From Rhabditophanes sp. KR3021 (Eukaryota; Nematoda; Chromadorea; Rhabditida; Alloionematidae): a stretch of 64,000 nucleotides of DNA. The notes below the pieces were generated by a model. It worked only from the letters and a program-made list of their open reading frames with translations. It made no database searches and was not told the DNA's origin. Numbering within the stretch: position 1 is the first letter of the stretch; each line of letters opens with the position of its first letter. The stretch covers positions 6,386,001 to 6,450,000 of the forward strand of contig CAUJLY010000006.1 in the NCBI GenBank assembly GCA_963281155.1, written 5' to 3'. Position numbers and translations under genes: made by a program. Shown one piece after another: positions 49,669-61,598 of this stretch.

Positions 49669-49722
49669 ATCTGTATTGATAAAGGAGCGTTTGGTAAAAT
49701 TAAATTGACTAGCTTGCCTCAG
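49669..49722 (+). pseudogene. Kinase glycine-loop-like mini exon
   Basis: A 54-nt stretch bounded by an acceptor (CCGTTTAG) and a donor (CAG then GTAATA) encodes ICIDKGAFGKIKLTSLPQ. The KGAFGKI core resembles the protein-kinase P-loop (GxGxFGxV), with the first Gly replaced by Asp. No further kinase exons were recognised nearby. It is either a relic or chance. Confidence 0.2.
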
Positions 49723-50571
49723 GTAATATAGCTCTTTTTTATATGTTTGTGTTTTGTTATATGCATTTAATTTACACAATTTTCTATTGATGCAAACTTT
49801 TGAGTACTTTTAATTGACAGAAAGAATTACTAATTTAATTCATTTAAGATAATTCTGAACTCATTTTTTTAATTTTGGAAAAGACGTCACTTTTTTATAA
49901 CGGTTAACCAGTTTTTTTGAATAATTTGACGAACAAATAAAATTTTTGACATTAATTGAAATTTTCCCAATTTATAATTTAAACTGATAAGTGCCAAAGA
50001 AATTGCAAATTTTTCATGTTTATTACTGCTATAAAGGATGACATGGATCATGTATATCTAACATAAAACTAAAATTAAGCATTCTGTACATATAACCTAT
50101 CATAGTTATCCTATACCTAATCATTAAATAAACATCATTATAATTACATTTTGTGTTTATTGCAATTACTTAAAGAAAGGTGTTACTTTCAAATTCAATA
50201 ACACCCATAATGTTTTTTGTGTTTTACTTTGCATTAGTCACATTTTAGCGACACAAAATTTCGTTCTTGGATAAGATACAAAGTAGTGTATTTGTGTATT
50301 AATCACAGTAAGGCTTTCTGTTTATATTATCTTCACGTCATTTAGAAATCTAGTTATTTATAATAAACAAAAGTTTCACAGTGCATTTGATTTAAACAAA
50401 AAACGATGCTTGAAGCGTTAATCTGTACAATTAATAAGTTATATCTTAGAATTTGAATGGTTTTATTTGGTTTACATGATAGCTAGCTACATATCTGTTT
50501 CTTTTGATCAATTTTGTAACACGTACTGAATCGCAATGTTCCCATTCATTTGATTTTTACCAAAACATCTT

Positions 50572-50800
50572 TTACATCAAAAAATTCATAAATTTACACC
50601 TTGGTTCAGGTATAATTGTTAGATATGGTGTTGTTGAGGATAAAAATATTATCATACCCTGAAACTTATAAATTTCAGAAAAAGTGATTCGCTGTGGATG
50701 ACACGATTGTAGTATTTTAAAAATACACATACATAAACGACTTAAAATTGCACGCCTTCGCACATCACCTTTCTTCTCTATTTTACTCTTTTATATCTCT
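50572..50800 (-). other. Exon-like minus-strand open stretch
   Basis: Minus-strand frame with unusually complex residues: EKKGDVRRRAILSRLCMCIF, then KILQSCHPQRITFSEIYKFQ. A GTATGA lies straight after FQG and could be a donor. No domain is recognised and no partner exon is found. Confidence 0.2.
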
Positions 50801-51735
50801 TTTTCATGGAATATTAACGTTATTAATATGCACAAATCATTTCATCCGAATTCTTTTGCAATTCTCATACTCAAAAGTTAAACCTTTTACCGGTAGAAGT
50901 TCATTTTTCAAAATTGTATTATAGTATATCATCGGAACACAATTTATATTCTTAATCGCAAACTGTTTGGTTTTTTATTCAAAGTTTTGACTTAATTTTG
51001 ATAAAGTTATTAAGCAGTGTCACAATAACTTTCATCCTTTTGTTTGAAACGAAATATTTCTTTCATTCATTTATGACGACATTTTCTGTTAATTATTTGT
51101 GATTTTAGTATTTAATAGAGGAAGTTGCTTAATGATACAATATAAATAACTCATTTTTTTAAATTTTAATTGACATGAATTAATATTCTCTATAAATACT
51201 TACATTTGTTAAACGTCAACATAAATGTATTATTGAAATTGGCTTAACTTCTAATTTGAATGCAGTTACTATTTGATCATTTTACTTTCGGCTTTATTAA
51301 AAATAATATTATTTTCCTTCATCTTCATACGCCGTATTAGACTTCATTATTTTTATATACCATCAGCCCATTGTGCGAAGAGTTTTATGTATTTACTGTT
51401 AATGCATCATTTGAATATGCTTAGGTTCGGATAATGTAGTTGCACAAGAATCATTGTATGCATGATTATATATTTGAAAGAAGTACAAAACCTGATGCAT
51501 GATTGCCTACAGGCATACGCCAGCTAAAATCGAAAGCCAATATGTAGCGTTCGTCAAAGGTTTGGCTATTATATTGTGTGTTTATCTAAAGTTAAATATC
51601 CAAATGACGTATACGTATTATATCTTTTAAAATTTTTGTGGCAAAATCATTTTTACAGATTTTTATTTTTGATTGACATACTGCATATTATTGTATCATA
51701 TTTTCAAACTGTTAATAAGTCTAAATACCATTTAA

Positions 51736-54584
51736 ATGAGACCATTGGAAAGATTCTTTTATGCATATGGTGTGTTTTTATCAAAACAGCCGTTATTGTT
51801 TTGGGTATGTTATAAATTAAAATCTCACAAGAAGAATTTGTTTAGGTTATTCCAACAATCATTACTGTGATTTCTGCAATAGGTTGCTTTAAATTTCATT
51901 CGCAGGATGATATTTGGGACATATATTCGCCGATTAATGCAATAAGTCGGATAGAAGAGGCAAATATGAAACAGTTTGAATATCCTTCTGGTAATCATTA
52001 TTATAGAATCCAAGTCCTTGTTCAACATAAAGAAAACGATATAAATATATTTAAAAAGAAACATCTTAAAGAAATCCAAAGTATAAACAGGTTAATAACT
52101 GAAAATTTGACCATTTTGAGTGGAAATAAAATATTCATATATAATGAGCTGTGTGGCGTCTATTGCAATGACTCCAATGACCTATTATTAACTTACCTTC
52201 AAGCTATTTTGAATGCAGCCGATGATAGATTAAATTTAAAATTGACTTATCCGATTGGTCAGGCTTTGTCAAATCAGGTTTTTCTTGGTATCTTTACAAA
52301 TAAGTCTAAAAAACTATGACACTCTTTTTTCAGGCTATTCATTGGGATTTGTAAATGTAACTAAAAATGAAAACGAAAATGAACCAAATGTTGTAAATTC
52401 CTTTCAATTATTTATTCTACACTACATGATAAATTTAAATTTGCCATCTGGAGAAGAATTATCTTTGGATTTGGAAAATAAGTTGACACATCTTTTCAAT
52501 ACAGCAACTAAGGTTTCCAAACATTTGAAATATTCATTAATGAGTAAAAAAAGAGAGATGGATGAACAAAGGAAAATAACCTTAAAATCGTTACCTTATT
52601 TAGGAATCACTGGAATAGTACTATTTCTTTTCATGATTGCCACCTTGATAACAATTCCTCTCTATCAAAGCCAACATATAGAAGCCGTTTTTGCTATATT
52701 ATCACCATTGTTAGCAATAATTACCTCATTTGGATCGTTATGGTTTATAGGATATCCTTTTTCAAACATCCTTACAGTTGTTCCCTTTTTGGTACTAACA
52801 ATAGGAATCGATGATGCTTTTTTGATACTAGCTGGATGGAGGCAAAGCAATTGTAATTTAAGTTATACTGAAAGAATGGGAGAAACGCTTGTAAAATCCG
52901 GAGCTTCAGTAACGGTTACTTCTATAACGGATGTTTTATGTTTTTCTGTAGGCATTTTTTCAAATATTCCAGTCGTTCAAGATTTTTGCCTTTACACGTC
53001 TGTTGCTTTGGCTATAGATTTCATTTATCAATTAACTTTTTTTACGGCTATAGTTGCTTATTGTGCGAAAAGGCAATGTCTTGTAGAAAAGGAACAAAAA
53101 TTGAGAAGTATGAATTTAAAGAGCATTAGTGCAGTCTACGATATTAGTGGATCCTCAACACCCGAAAGTAAGAAAGGGAGTATTTTTGAATTGTTTAAAA
53201 CAAAGCCAAACACAGATAATTACTCTAACGTTTATTTAACCAAATTCGTTGTATTCCTTCATTGGAAAACTACTAAAACACTGATATTCATATTTTTTGT
53301 TGCGCATTTAATAGCTTGCACATATTTATGCACACTAGTTACCACTGATTTTGAGATGGAAAATATTTATTTGAGAGAATCATCATTAAGAAACGTTGCC
53401 CGAACAATGCAAAAATTTGTATTGCAAGAATCATTTGTAGTAAATTTTGTTATTGACAAAACACCGGATTTTACTGATCCATTGAAACGTACTTTATTTA
53501 ATGAAATGCTACATGAACTGGAAAATATACCAACATTTTCAGCTGGCAAAAAATCAACATTAGTATGGACAAGAGATTATGAATTACTAACTCAATTTTT
53601 CGATGAAGATGATCAAACATTCTGGGAACCAGCGACAATATTAAAAAACTTTAGAGTTTTTAAATTGGACTCTAAGTATATTAAAACAAACATCGATAAA
53701 AATGGAGAACAATATATCGAAAACTTCTGGTGGCAAACAAGTTACAATAATATGAAATCATTTATTGAAGTAGAGGAAATGCTTATAATACGTAGAAAAA
53801 TATTATCTAAATATTCCCGTTCTTTTAATATTTCAAGCCATCATCCGTTCGAAAAAGTACCTACAGAATCAGCAGCTAGTGCTCCTATTAATTTTATTCA
53901 AACTGCCATTTCAGCAGTTATTGTAATGTCGTTTTTGGTATTATTGTTTATTTACGACATCGGAGCTATCATTTCTGTCATCATATCAATCTTGTCAATT
54001 AGTGGTGGGACAGTTGCATATTTGCATATTTGGAATGTTCATTTAGATGCCGTTTCTTTGATCAGTATTTTATTGAGTATTGGATTCAGCGTTGACTATA
54101 GCGCACATATTTGTTATCATTATTTTACACACAATCAAACTGAAGATCATGTATATTTTGTTATTTATAATCATTCATAATTTGATATTTATAGGATTCC
54201 CCGATTAACATTCAAATAGAAAATCAAGGCAATAATGCAAATAAGAAAAATATATTTCCACAACAAATGTTTACTAAAAATAATGAATTAGAAAAACAAG
54301 ATAAGGAACTAACAACATACGATAAAATAGAAAGTACCTTTCAAGCTGTTGGATGGCCTGTTATTCAGTCTGGGGTTAGCACCGTTATTGGTATGATTCC
54401 ATTAATATTTGTTGAAGCATATGTCGTGGATGTGTTTTGGAAGACGATAGTTCTAGTAACTGTGTTAGGAATGTTTCATGCCTTGTTTGTTCTACCCGTG
54501 ATGTTTTTATTAGTCAGTGATATAAAGAAAATACGCAAGAAAATGATGCTAGGAAATAAATTAAAAAATGTGCCAAACAAATGA
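51736..54584 (+). CDS. Patched-related protein (PTR family), second copy (905 aa)
   Basis: Exons: 51736-51804, 51846-52287, 52334-54150, 54195-54584. The first exon, found by phase, encodes the typical PTR start MRPLERFFYAYGVFLSKQP. TM1 follows at about residues 18-38 (LLFWVIPTIITVISAIG), then a large extracellular loop, then a sterol-sensing domain at about 262-440 with the GIDD motif at 328-331. The second half repeats the layout, with IGFSVDYSAHICYHYF in the fourth helix and a GMFHALFVLPVMFLL helix near the end. The tail is short and basic. The second half has a small Asn/Lys-rich cytosolic insert created by exon 4. It is not a tandem neighbour of the other PTR gene, which lies 23 kb away on the opposite strand. 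Confidence 0.92.
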
Positions 54585-54852
54585 ATGTAAAGAAAATAAG
54601 AGATCTCGTTATGAAATACAATAATCATTGGTCACGTGTCCAGCAGTGATTTATTTTTTTATTCTTTTGTATTGTAACACATCTAAATATAAGCTACCTT
54701 GTAACATTAATTAATTTTAGTGTTAAACCAAGAAATAAACATACTCTATAACAGAAAATCAAAAATCTTTATTTAAATTAATGACTATAATAATAGATAG
54801 GTGAGTAAACCTGTGTTAAAAATGAATAAGTATCATATGTAAATGTTTTTAA

Positions 54853-57800
54853 TTAAGCTCGTGATATAGCAAACCATCCTTCCAGAGTATGCTCACCTTC
54901 CACACTAATTTTATGAGAATCCAATATTTGGGAAATTAGAATCACTTTAGAACCTATCACATGATTTTCCGCTCTTATAGAATTGCGACTGTTCCAGACA
55001 CTCACATGTATATCTAAGTATTTTTTTAATATATGCTTCGTCATGTTATATGTTAAGACTTCGTTAAACATGGGGTTTTTTTCATTTTTTTTAATCTTGG
55101 TCTTGCGCTTTAAATTGGAATCATTATTTGGCCTTAAATATACTTTGACGTATGGAGATGGTATTTCATGTGTGCCAATAAATGGCAAGTTTTTGACATG
55201 TCCTACAAAAATTGTTAATACATCTTCTTTATTTGAGAATTTGAATTTCAAATAAATTTCTGGATTCACGCTATTGCTATCAATGCTTCTAGATTGTTGC
55301 AATACATTTACTTGATCAGGATCAACATCGCGATTGATGCTATGGAAGAATGTGTAGACCAAATCACTCTAAAAAAATATTTTAAATAGATATTGTTGCA
55401 ATTACCTCGCAAATTTCAGGGCTTTTAGTAAACAAATCATTTACAAACTCAGCAACAAAAGCATGTCTCTTATTGGCCGGTGCACGGTTATTTCCATTGA
55501 AGTAGAAGTTTTCGTTTAATAGATAAGGTATTTCAATCCTTGAAAATGATTTGACTAACTTATTATGCAATTCTTGAAATTCATCAAAGCTTCGATAAAT
55601 AAATGTCGAGACTGTTTCTTTATCGCGTTCAATTTTGATCTTATACATCTACAATTATTATATGTTTGAGACAATCTATTTAAAAACTTACGTAGCATTT
55701 TTCTCCATCCTCATTCTTCCATTTTTCTGGATCTAATATGAGTACTGAAGTAATTTTTCCGTCTTCATGTATAGAATTGACATATGAGGAGAAGCTGAAT
55801 TTAGTTAAATCCTTTGTCGAATTATCAGAAGCAGAGGTTTTTGATTTAAAAGGCTTTTTGACTTGATTAGCAACATGATGAACAAGAAAATTCAAACGCG
55901 GGAATACACTATTCACACTTTCTTCTATCATTCTAGTGAAATATGCCATAGCTTCTTCATCTGACAATGTTAGTTGGAGATTATTTTCAACAAATGCAAT
56001 ACTGTTTTCAGACAAATTCGGTATACCGGAGGATTTCATCAACTTTAAAGCATTTAACAATATACTACAATTTTTGCGGATTAGATTAAAGGCATCACAG
56101 CAGTCATTTACGAAATAGTGGTATCCATTACTTCCCTCTTCCAAAGAATTTTTAATAACAAACTCCATATCCGGCGTAAAAATAAAGGGAACTCGGTCTC
56201 TTTTGAATCCTGCCGCCATTTGCCAATCACCTAAATATTTTCCAAAGTCTATATGAAAGACATTTCCACTCGTTGTAAGTAATATATTATTACTATGCCT
56301 ATCCCCGATGCCTAATAAATATGTTGCAACACACCATCCTGCACAACTTTTCCGAAAGTTTTCGATTGAAGAACGATAAGCAGGATATTCTGGATTATTT
56401 TTCTTCAGCCATTTCACGATTGAAGAATCCTTATAGATTCCAGATGTGCCAAATAAGCCATAAATGTCGGAAAGTGACTTACAATTTGGAACCAACTCAA
56501 TAAATCCCTCTTTAGCTTTGGTTGGCAAGACTTGATAAGCAGTCATTCTCAAGTCTAATTCGTTTCTAAGCCAAATATCATTCATCAAATTTACACATTG
56601 TAGCACGAGAGCATCTTGCCTTAAATCATCTCCAACTTTGAAAATCACTGCATATACACTATTGGCTTTTGACGATAAAGCAAGGCGAATCGGTTTTGTG
56701 TTGGATTCAAAAATAGAACAATTTTCAATATCTAGTCCATCAGATATAAATGAGGGTTTTAAATGACACCTTAAAGGGGAATTAACCAATGTATCACATA
56801 TATGAGACATCATAACTTGAAAATGTCTATTGTCGCATCCTTTCTTTACAGCTGCAGCAACATTTGAAATTTCCCGGTTAAATTTGTGTTGTCGAGCAGT
56901 ATCGCTTTTAAAATTTTCAATATCAATAAATTCACACATCGTTTGAATAAATGATTCTAATCTTAATTTGAATGATGCATGACCACATAAAGCCATACTA
57001 GATATGCAATTCCAATAAATACAAAATGCTATATTTTTATTTTCAACTGCTTTTTCAGCGATAAACTTTGCCAATTCTGAATTTTCATAAGTTTCATATC
57101 TCAAACATTGAATTAATTGTGGGACCATTCTAAAAACAAACTCAGTTGGTGCTTTCCTTAAAATATCTACTGCATACTTGCGTACTTCCAAATCAGGAAA
57201 GTACGGCAATAATAATTCCAAGGCTATTGGAGGAGTAATTTTAGCCCAATATTTCAACAGCGGATAGATTTGAGGTAGATGAGCTGCATCCCATGCTGAA
57301 ACTGAACGTAAGACTATCATCAAAGCTTCTGGAATTCCCATTAGATAATGCCTTTTACACCAAATAAGTTCTTTTTCTTGTGAAGTGAGTTTGCATGTAT
57401 GTTTATTTTTTAAAATTATCCTTTGGATAGTTTCTTTGTGATCAAACGGGAGCGAATCGAATTCCATTGGTGACACTTGTTGTGGTTCCGTTTTATCAAA
57501 GCAAATATCAAAATCAAACGAATTTAAGGAAATATACAATAACGGCTCATTCTTATCAACAACCAAACTTCTGGCTCCCCATGGTTCTGTAATTAAGCTT
57601 TCCGGGACCTCTCCTTTAACAATTGATAAGAATTGCCCATTGTGTCTGAAAAGTCCATTATCATCGAATATGCTCGTAACACATGTCCCCAAGAATTCGT
57701 TATTTGAATATCCTACATTAGAGCTAAATTTAGAATCTATGTCATGAGATAGAGTTGAAGAAGATGAATTAATATTCGTGTGATATACAGGCATATATTG

Positions 57801-60023
57801 ATTATTATTTGGAGGATTAATCTGGCCGATACCATAAATGAAAAAGAATAGAATAGACTCTCTTGGCAAATTTGCAATATGATAGTCGAATTCTACTATA
57901 TTACTAATGTTGATATAAGGTGAAAACTTGAAAGTATTAATTGATTTGGCAATACTCATCCATGACCCCAGTCTTTCCATTCCATGAAACAAATTTGCTA
58001 CAACTTTGTAAGAAGTATATTTTCTTGACCATGATTCCGGAATCTTATGAATTGAAGTAACATTTAGCTTTAAGTTTTGGTTAATAGAATATACTGATTT
58101 AATATCTTTTTTCTTTAAATATTCATATGAGAGTGATATTGTGTAAGTTGATAATGTTGAATTTAAATAAGTCTCACATAGCTTTATAAAAGAATTGAGC
58201 AAATTGTTCTTTAAATCATCATTTGGAGTTTCTTGTGATGAAAATAAGCGTAATAAATCATTATCAGGTTCCGGAGTAATTACGGTATTGCACAAAAATC
58301 CAATATTATAAACCGCACTTTTAATAGCTCTTTTGGAATTATTATTGTCTTTGTCCGTAAAAAGAATTAATTTTTCTTTTAATTGTTCTATTGCTAGGAC
58401 AAATTTTTCCCTGTCAATATCAAATGCATTTTTAATCAAATTGACATATTCTTTTTCAAATTCCGTATCAATTTGCGATCGAGTAGTCGGTATTGTTTCG
58501 AATAAAACCATTTCAATTTCCACCTCTTCTGATCTATTAACAAGATAGGCTATACTTGGAATCTTTCCTAGACACGCATTATTAGGCAGTATTTCGTCGG
58601 TCCCTCTCAGCCTGAGTCCAACCTTATTTCTTATATCAGATAGCATTTCAATTTCATGATCAGAGAAAAGCGTTCCTACTGCATCATCTAATAGCTCTTC
58701 AACTCTTTTATTAACAGAAAATGTACATGTTACATAGTTTGGAGGGTCTTGAGACGTAGTTGTTCTATTTACTTTTGGCCATAAATTGCTTAAACGTATT
58801 GTAATTTTTAGACTGTCTACATTTGTTACAAAATGATCTAGCTGAGTTGTTTGAAAGACTCCTTTTGGTTCCAATGCAGGTTTCTCCGAAAATAAACTTT
58901 TATATTGATCCCAATAGTTGTTTTCTTTATCATTGAAAACATACTCCTTATCATCAACTTCTCCCATTGTAACTGATAAAATTGGTTTGTTTAAATCAAG
59001 GGGAGATAAATAAAAATTGTTATCCTCTTCTTCCAACAATTGTTTAGCTTCAATTCGTTTAACCTCATTTCCATCATAATTGAACATATTTTCATGTGTC
59101 GTGCAATTTTCATTTGTAGTACAAGTTGCATCATTTTTTACAAGTGGATCAAATTCCCTTATAATCTAAAAACATAAACAAAATAATGCTTAATCATAAA
59201 AACATATGCAATGTTTCCACTTTTAATCATATGACTAAAGGAACGAGAAATAAATTACCTGCTGCTGTGTTGCGGGATACAATAACGGAGAAGGAGTTAA
59301 ATTAGGATTTTCCATTGGAAGAGGAAGAACACTAATTTTCTTTTCTTGGCTGATATTTTTTTTAGCAGTGTCAGATATAAAAGATTTAGATTGAAATAGT
59401 AAAGTGTTATTTTTTTGAGTAATATTGTTAGGCTTATGGGCTATGCAATTGTTCTGAAACGATTTAACACTACTAGGATAATAATTGGGTGAGTGATGGT
59501 AATTTGATGATGTCGATGGTGTTTCACTCTTTGGTAAATTGAAACTATAATAAATATGACATAAAGTAATTAAGTTATTATTCTTACTGGCTGCTAAAGT
59601 GATGAATCTGCGGTAGTGAAGCGGAATAAGGAAGTTGTGGAGTCAAAGGTTGATAACAGTTAACGTATGGAGTGTTAGAATTGATTTGATGGAAATTATT
59701 GAAATTGATAGGTGTTGCATTGTTTGTATAATATAAACTATATGAAGATTGTCTATTTAATCCTTGACTAGGAGTATGTAGTGTTGCTTTGTTAATTTGG
59801 TCCAGTTGCCGTATTTTTTCATCTTTTATAGCTTGTACTGGATCCTTGTATAAATTAATAAGGTCTGGAAATTCATTTGATGATTGCCGCTTGCGACATT
59901 CTTCTTCATATGTTTTTCTGAAAAAATACTGGTCATTAAATTCTCTAGTATGTTGTTTAAAACGTACTTGCTATCCTCAAGGGCAAGGTCAAACTCAATA
60001 TCCTGGTCAGTTTGATTCGACAT
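54853..60023 (-). CDS. piki-1: Class II phosphatidylinositol 3-kinase (1634 aa)
   Basis: Minus-strand exons: 60023-59968, 59917-59588, 59544-59259, 59165-55692, 55648-55406, 55368-54853; all joins keep frame. Residues 5-25 (DIEFDLALEDSKKTYEEE) form a UIM-like ubiquitin-binding helix. A long disordered Asn/Pro/Ser-rich region runs to about residue 290. The Ras-binding, C2 and helical PIK domains follow. The kinase domain has KVGDDLRQDA, GIGDRHSNNI, HIDFGKYLG and the class II type activation loop FKRDRVPFIF. A PX domain (about 1383-1463, YRSFDEFQELHNKL) and a C-terminal C2 domain (about 1500-1634) complete the class II layout. Product is PI3P or PI(3,4)P2; in C. elegans PIKI-1 makes PI3P on phagosomes during cell-corpse clearance. 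Length matches PIKI-1 closely. A TTTCAG site is two bases before ATG (60025/60026). Confidence 0.95.
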
Positions 60024-60545
60024 TTCTGAAATAACAAACCTATCAATAATAATACAAATAGTATATGAAAATAAAATGCGATAAATATTCAGTGATAATT
60101 CAAAAAAGTCCACTAAGATATGCAACCGTCCGCATCAAAAACCAACATTTGGTGTCAATGGATCATCTTAGCAGAGACGAGAGAGAAGCATTTATATTGT
60201 ATCATATCACTACATCTTTGGAAGATCGCGTCTTAAAATGCAGCCGTAAAATTGTTTAAAAATGTTGATTTTAAGATGTTCTTTTAAGACATTTTTCTTG
60301 ACGACGAGGCTGTAAGACAATAATACAGATGCTTTAATCATTACCAACTATTTGTCATTTATTTTGGTAGATAATTTTAGAGCGAAATTCTGTTTTGTTT
60401 TATAAACAACTTCGATTGTTTTTGCTGAACTAGTGAATGACAAAGTTATTATTTACCACGTCAACTGTTTTTTCGTTTTAAAAGGAACTCTAAAAATTTA
60501 AATTTAAGTATATTTAATAATTTTATTTACTTTTTAGGATAAACA
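60024..60545. promoter_or_regulatory. Divergent promoter of piki-1 and prdx-3
   Basis: 522 nt between two divergent starts. It contains a coding-like stretch at 60065-60259, listed separately, and an acceptor-like TTTTTAG at 60531-60537 just before the peroxiredoxin start. Confidence 0.45.
60065..60259 (+). other. Coding-like short ORF (64 aa or, from the inner ATG, 33 aa)
   Basis: From the inner ATG at 60158 the frame reads MDHLSRDEREAFILYHITTS, then LEDRVLKCSRKIV. Base composition is less AT-biased than the flanks. No family is recognised. It might be a small gene, an upstream exon, or chance. Confidence 0.2.
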
Positions 60546-61190
60546 ATGAATTTTTTGAAGACTATTAAATCTGGCACCAATTTTGCTCGATTTGCAAGTA
60601 CCCTTCGTCCACTAGGACCAAAATCGGCCGTTCCGTCATTTAAAGGAACCGCCGTTGTTGACGGAGAATTTAAACAAATTTCTGCTAAGGACTATCAAAA
60701 TAAATGGCTTATCATGTTTTTTTATCCATTGGACTTTACTTTTGTTTGTCCAACTGAAATAATTGCCTTTGGTGACAAATCAAAGGAATTCAAAGCTTTG
60801 GGTGCTGAAGCTGTCGCTGTTTCATGTGATTCCCATTTCTCCCACTTGGCTTGGATTAACATGCCACGCAAAAAGGGAGGATTAGGAGAGATGCAAATTC
60901 CTGTCTTATCCGACTACAACAAAGATATTGCCCGCAGCTTTGGAGTTTTGGATGAAGAGACCGGATATGCCTATCGTGGATTATTTATCATTGACCCAAA
61001 GGGGCAAATTCGTCATTGCAGTGTCAATGATCTCCCAGTTGGAAGAAGTGTCACGGAAACACTGCGTCTTCTTAAGGCTTTCCAATTCGTTGATAAACAT
61101 GGAGAAGTTTGCCCTGCAGATTGGGAAGAAGGATCTGATACAATTAATACTAAAGAAGCTTCAAAGTATTTTGAAAAGTCAAACAAATAA
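60546..61190 (+). CDS. prdx-3: Mitochondrial 2-Cys peroxiredoxin (214 aa)
   Basis: Single exon. An N-terminal presequence ([19 protein letters not shown], basic and without acids) fits mitochondrial import. The peroxidatic cysteine is in DFTFVCPTE and the resolving cysteine in HGEVCPADW. The GGLG and C-terminal YF motifs typical of hyperoxidation-sensitive eukaryotic enzymes are present. It reduces hydrogen peroxide using thioredoxin in the mitochondrial matrix. An acceptor-like TTTTTAG precedes the ATG by eight bases (60537/60538), consistent with spliced-leader addition. Length and sequence match PRDX3 closely. It is divergent from piki-1 across a 522-nt promoter. Confidence 0.95.
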   Translation: MNFLKTIKSGTNFARFASTLRPLGPKSAVPSFKGTAVVDGEFKQISAKDYQNKWLIMFFYPLDFTFVCPTEIIAFGDKSKEFKALGAEAVAVSCDSHFSHLAWINMPRKKGGLGEMQIPVLSDYNKDIARSFGVLDEETGYAYRGLFIIDPKGQIRHCSVNDLPVGRSVTETLRLLKAFQFVDKHGEVCPADWEEGSDTINTKEASKYFEKSNK

Positions 61191-61598
61191 AAATATTCCT
61201 TAGTTTTTAAACCGATTTTGTGATTACAAGCACATCAATTATAGAAGTTATGTATCCATTGTTTCTTAAATTAAACGATATAAGCTAATTAATTAAATTG
61301 TTTCTAAAAATATTTTTTATTTCCAATGACTAAAATAGTGAAATTCAAATAGTATTTCGATTAGAATATATATCGTTGGGACTGTATCGTTCATGAAAAG
61401 TGTATATCGAAATTGAAAGAGTAGTCGTAGATAAGATAATCGTAAAAAGCTAGTTTTGGAGGGAAACCATTTGAATCAAATAATGTTGTCTTATATTCTA
61501 ATTCATAAGATTTTGGTGTTTGTTAAAAAGTCCAATTTTTGCATGATTAATAGGTATTTGGTTGTTTTTTATAGTAAGTATTTCGTAAAGTCGTTATA
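61191..61598. other. Intergenic region between convergent genes
   Basis: About 400 nt holding the 3' UTR of prdx-3 and the 3' UTR of the minus-strand neighbour. Nothing else recognised. Confidence 0.5.

Larger units (their letters stand above)
47622..51735. other. 4.1-kb gene-poor region
   Basis: AT-rich. It contains a hAT-like element (48568-49199), a protein-kinase-loop-like mini exon (49669-49722) and an exon-like minus ORF (50572-50800), each listed separately. No intact gene was found. Confidence 0.5.
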
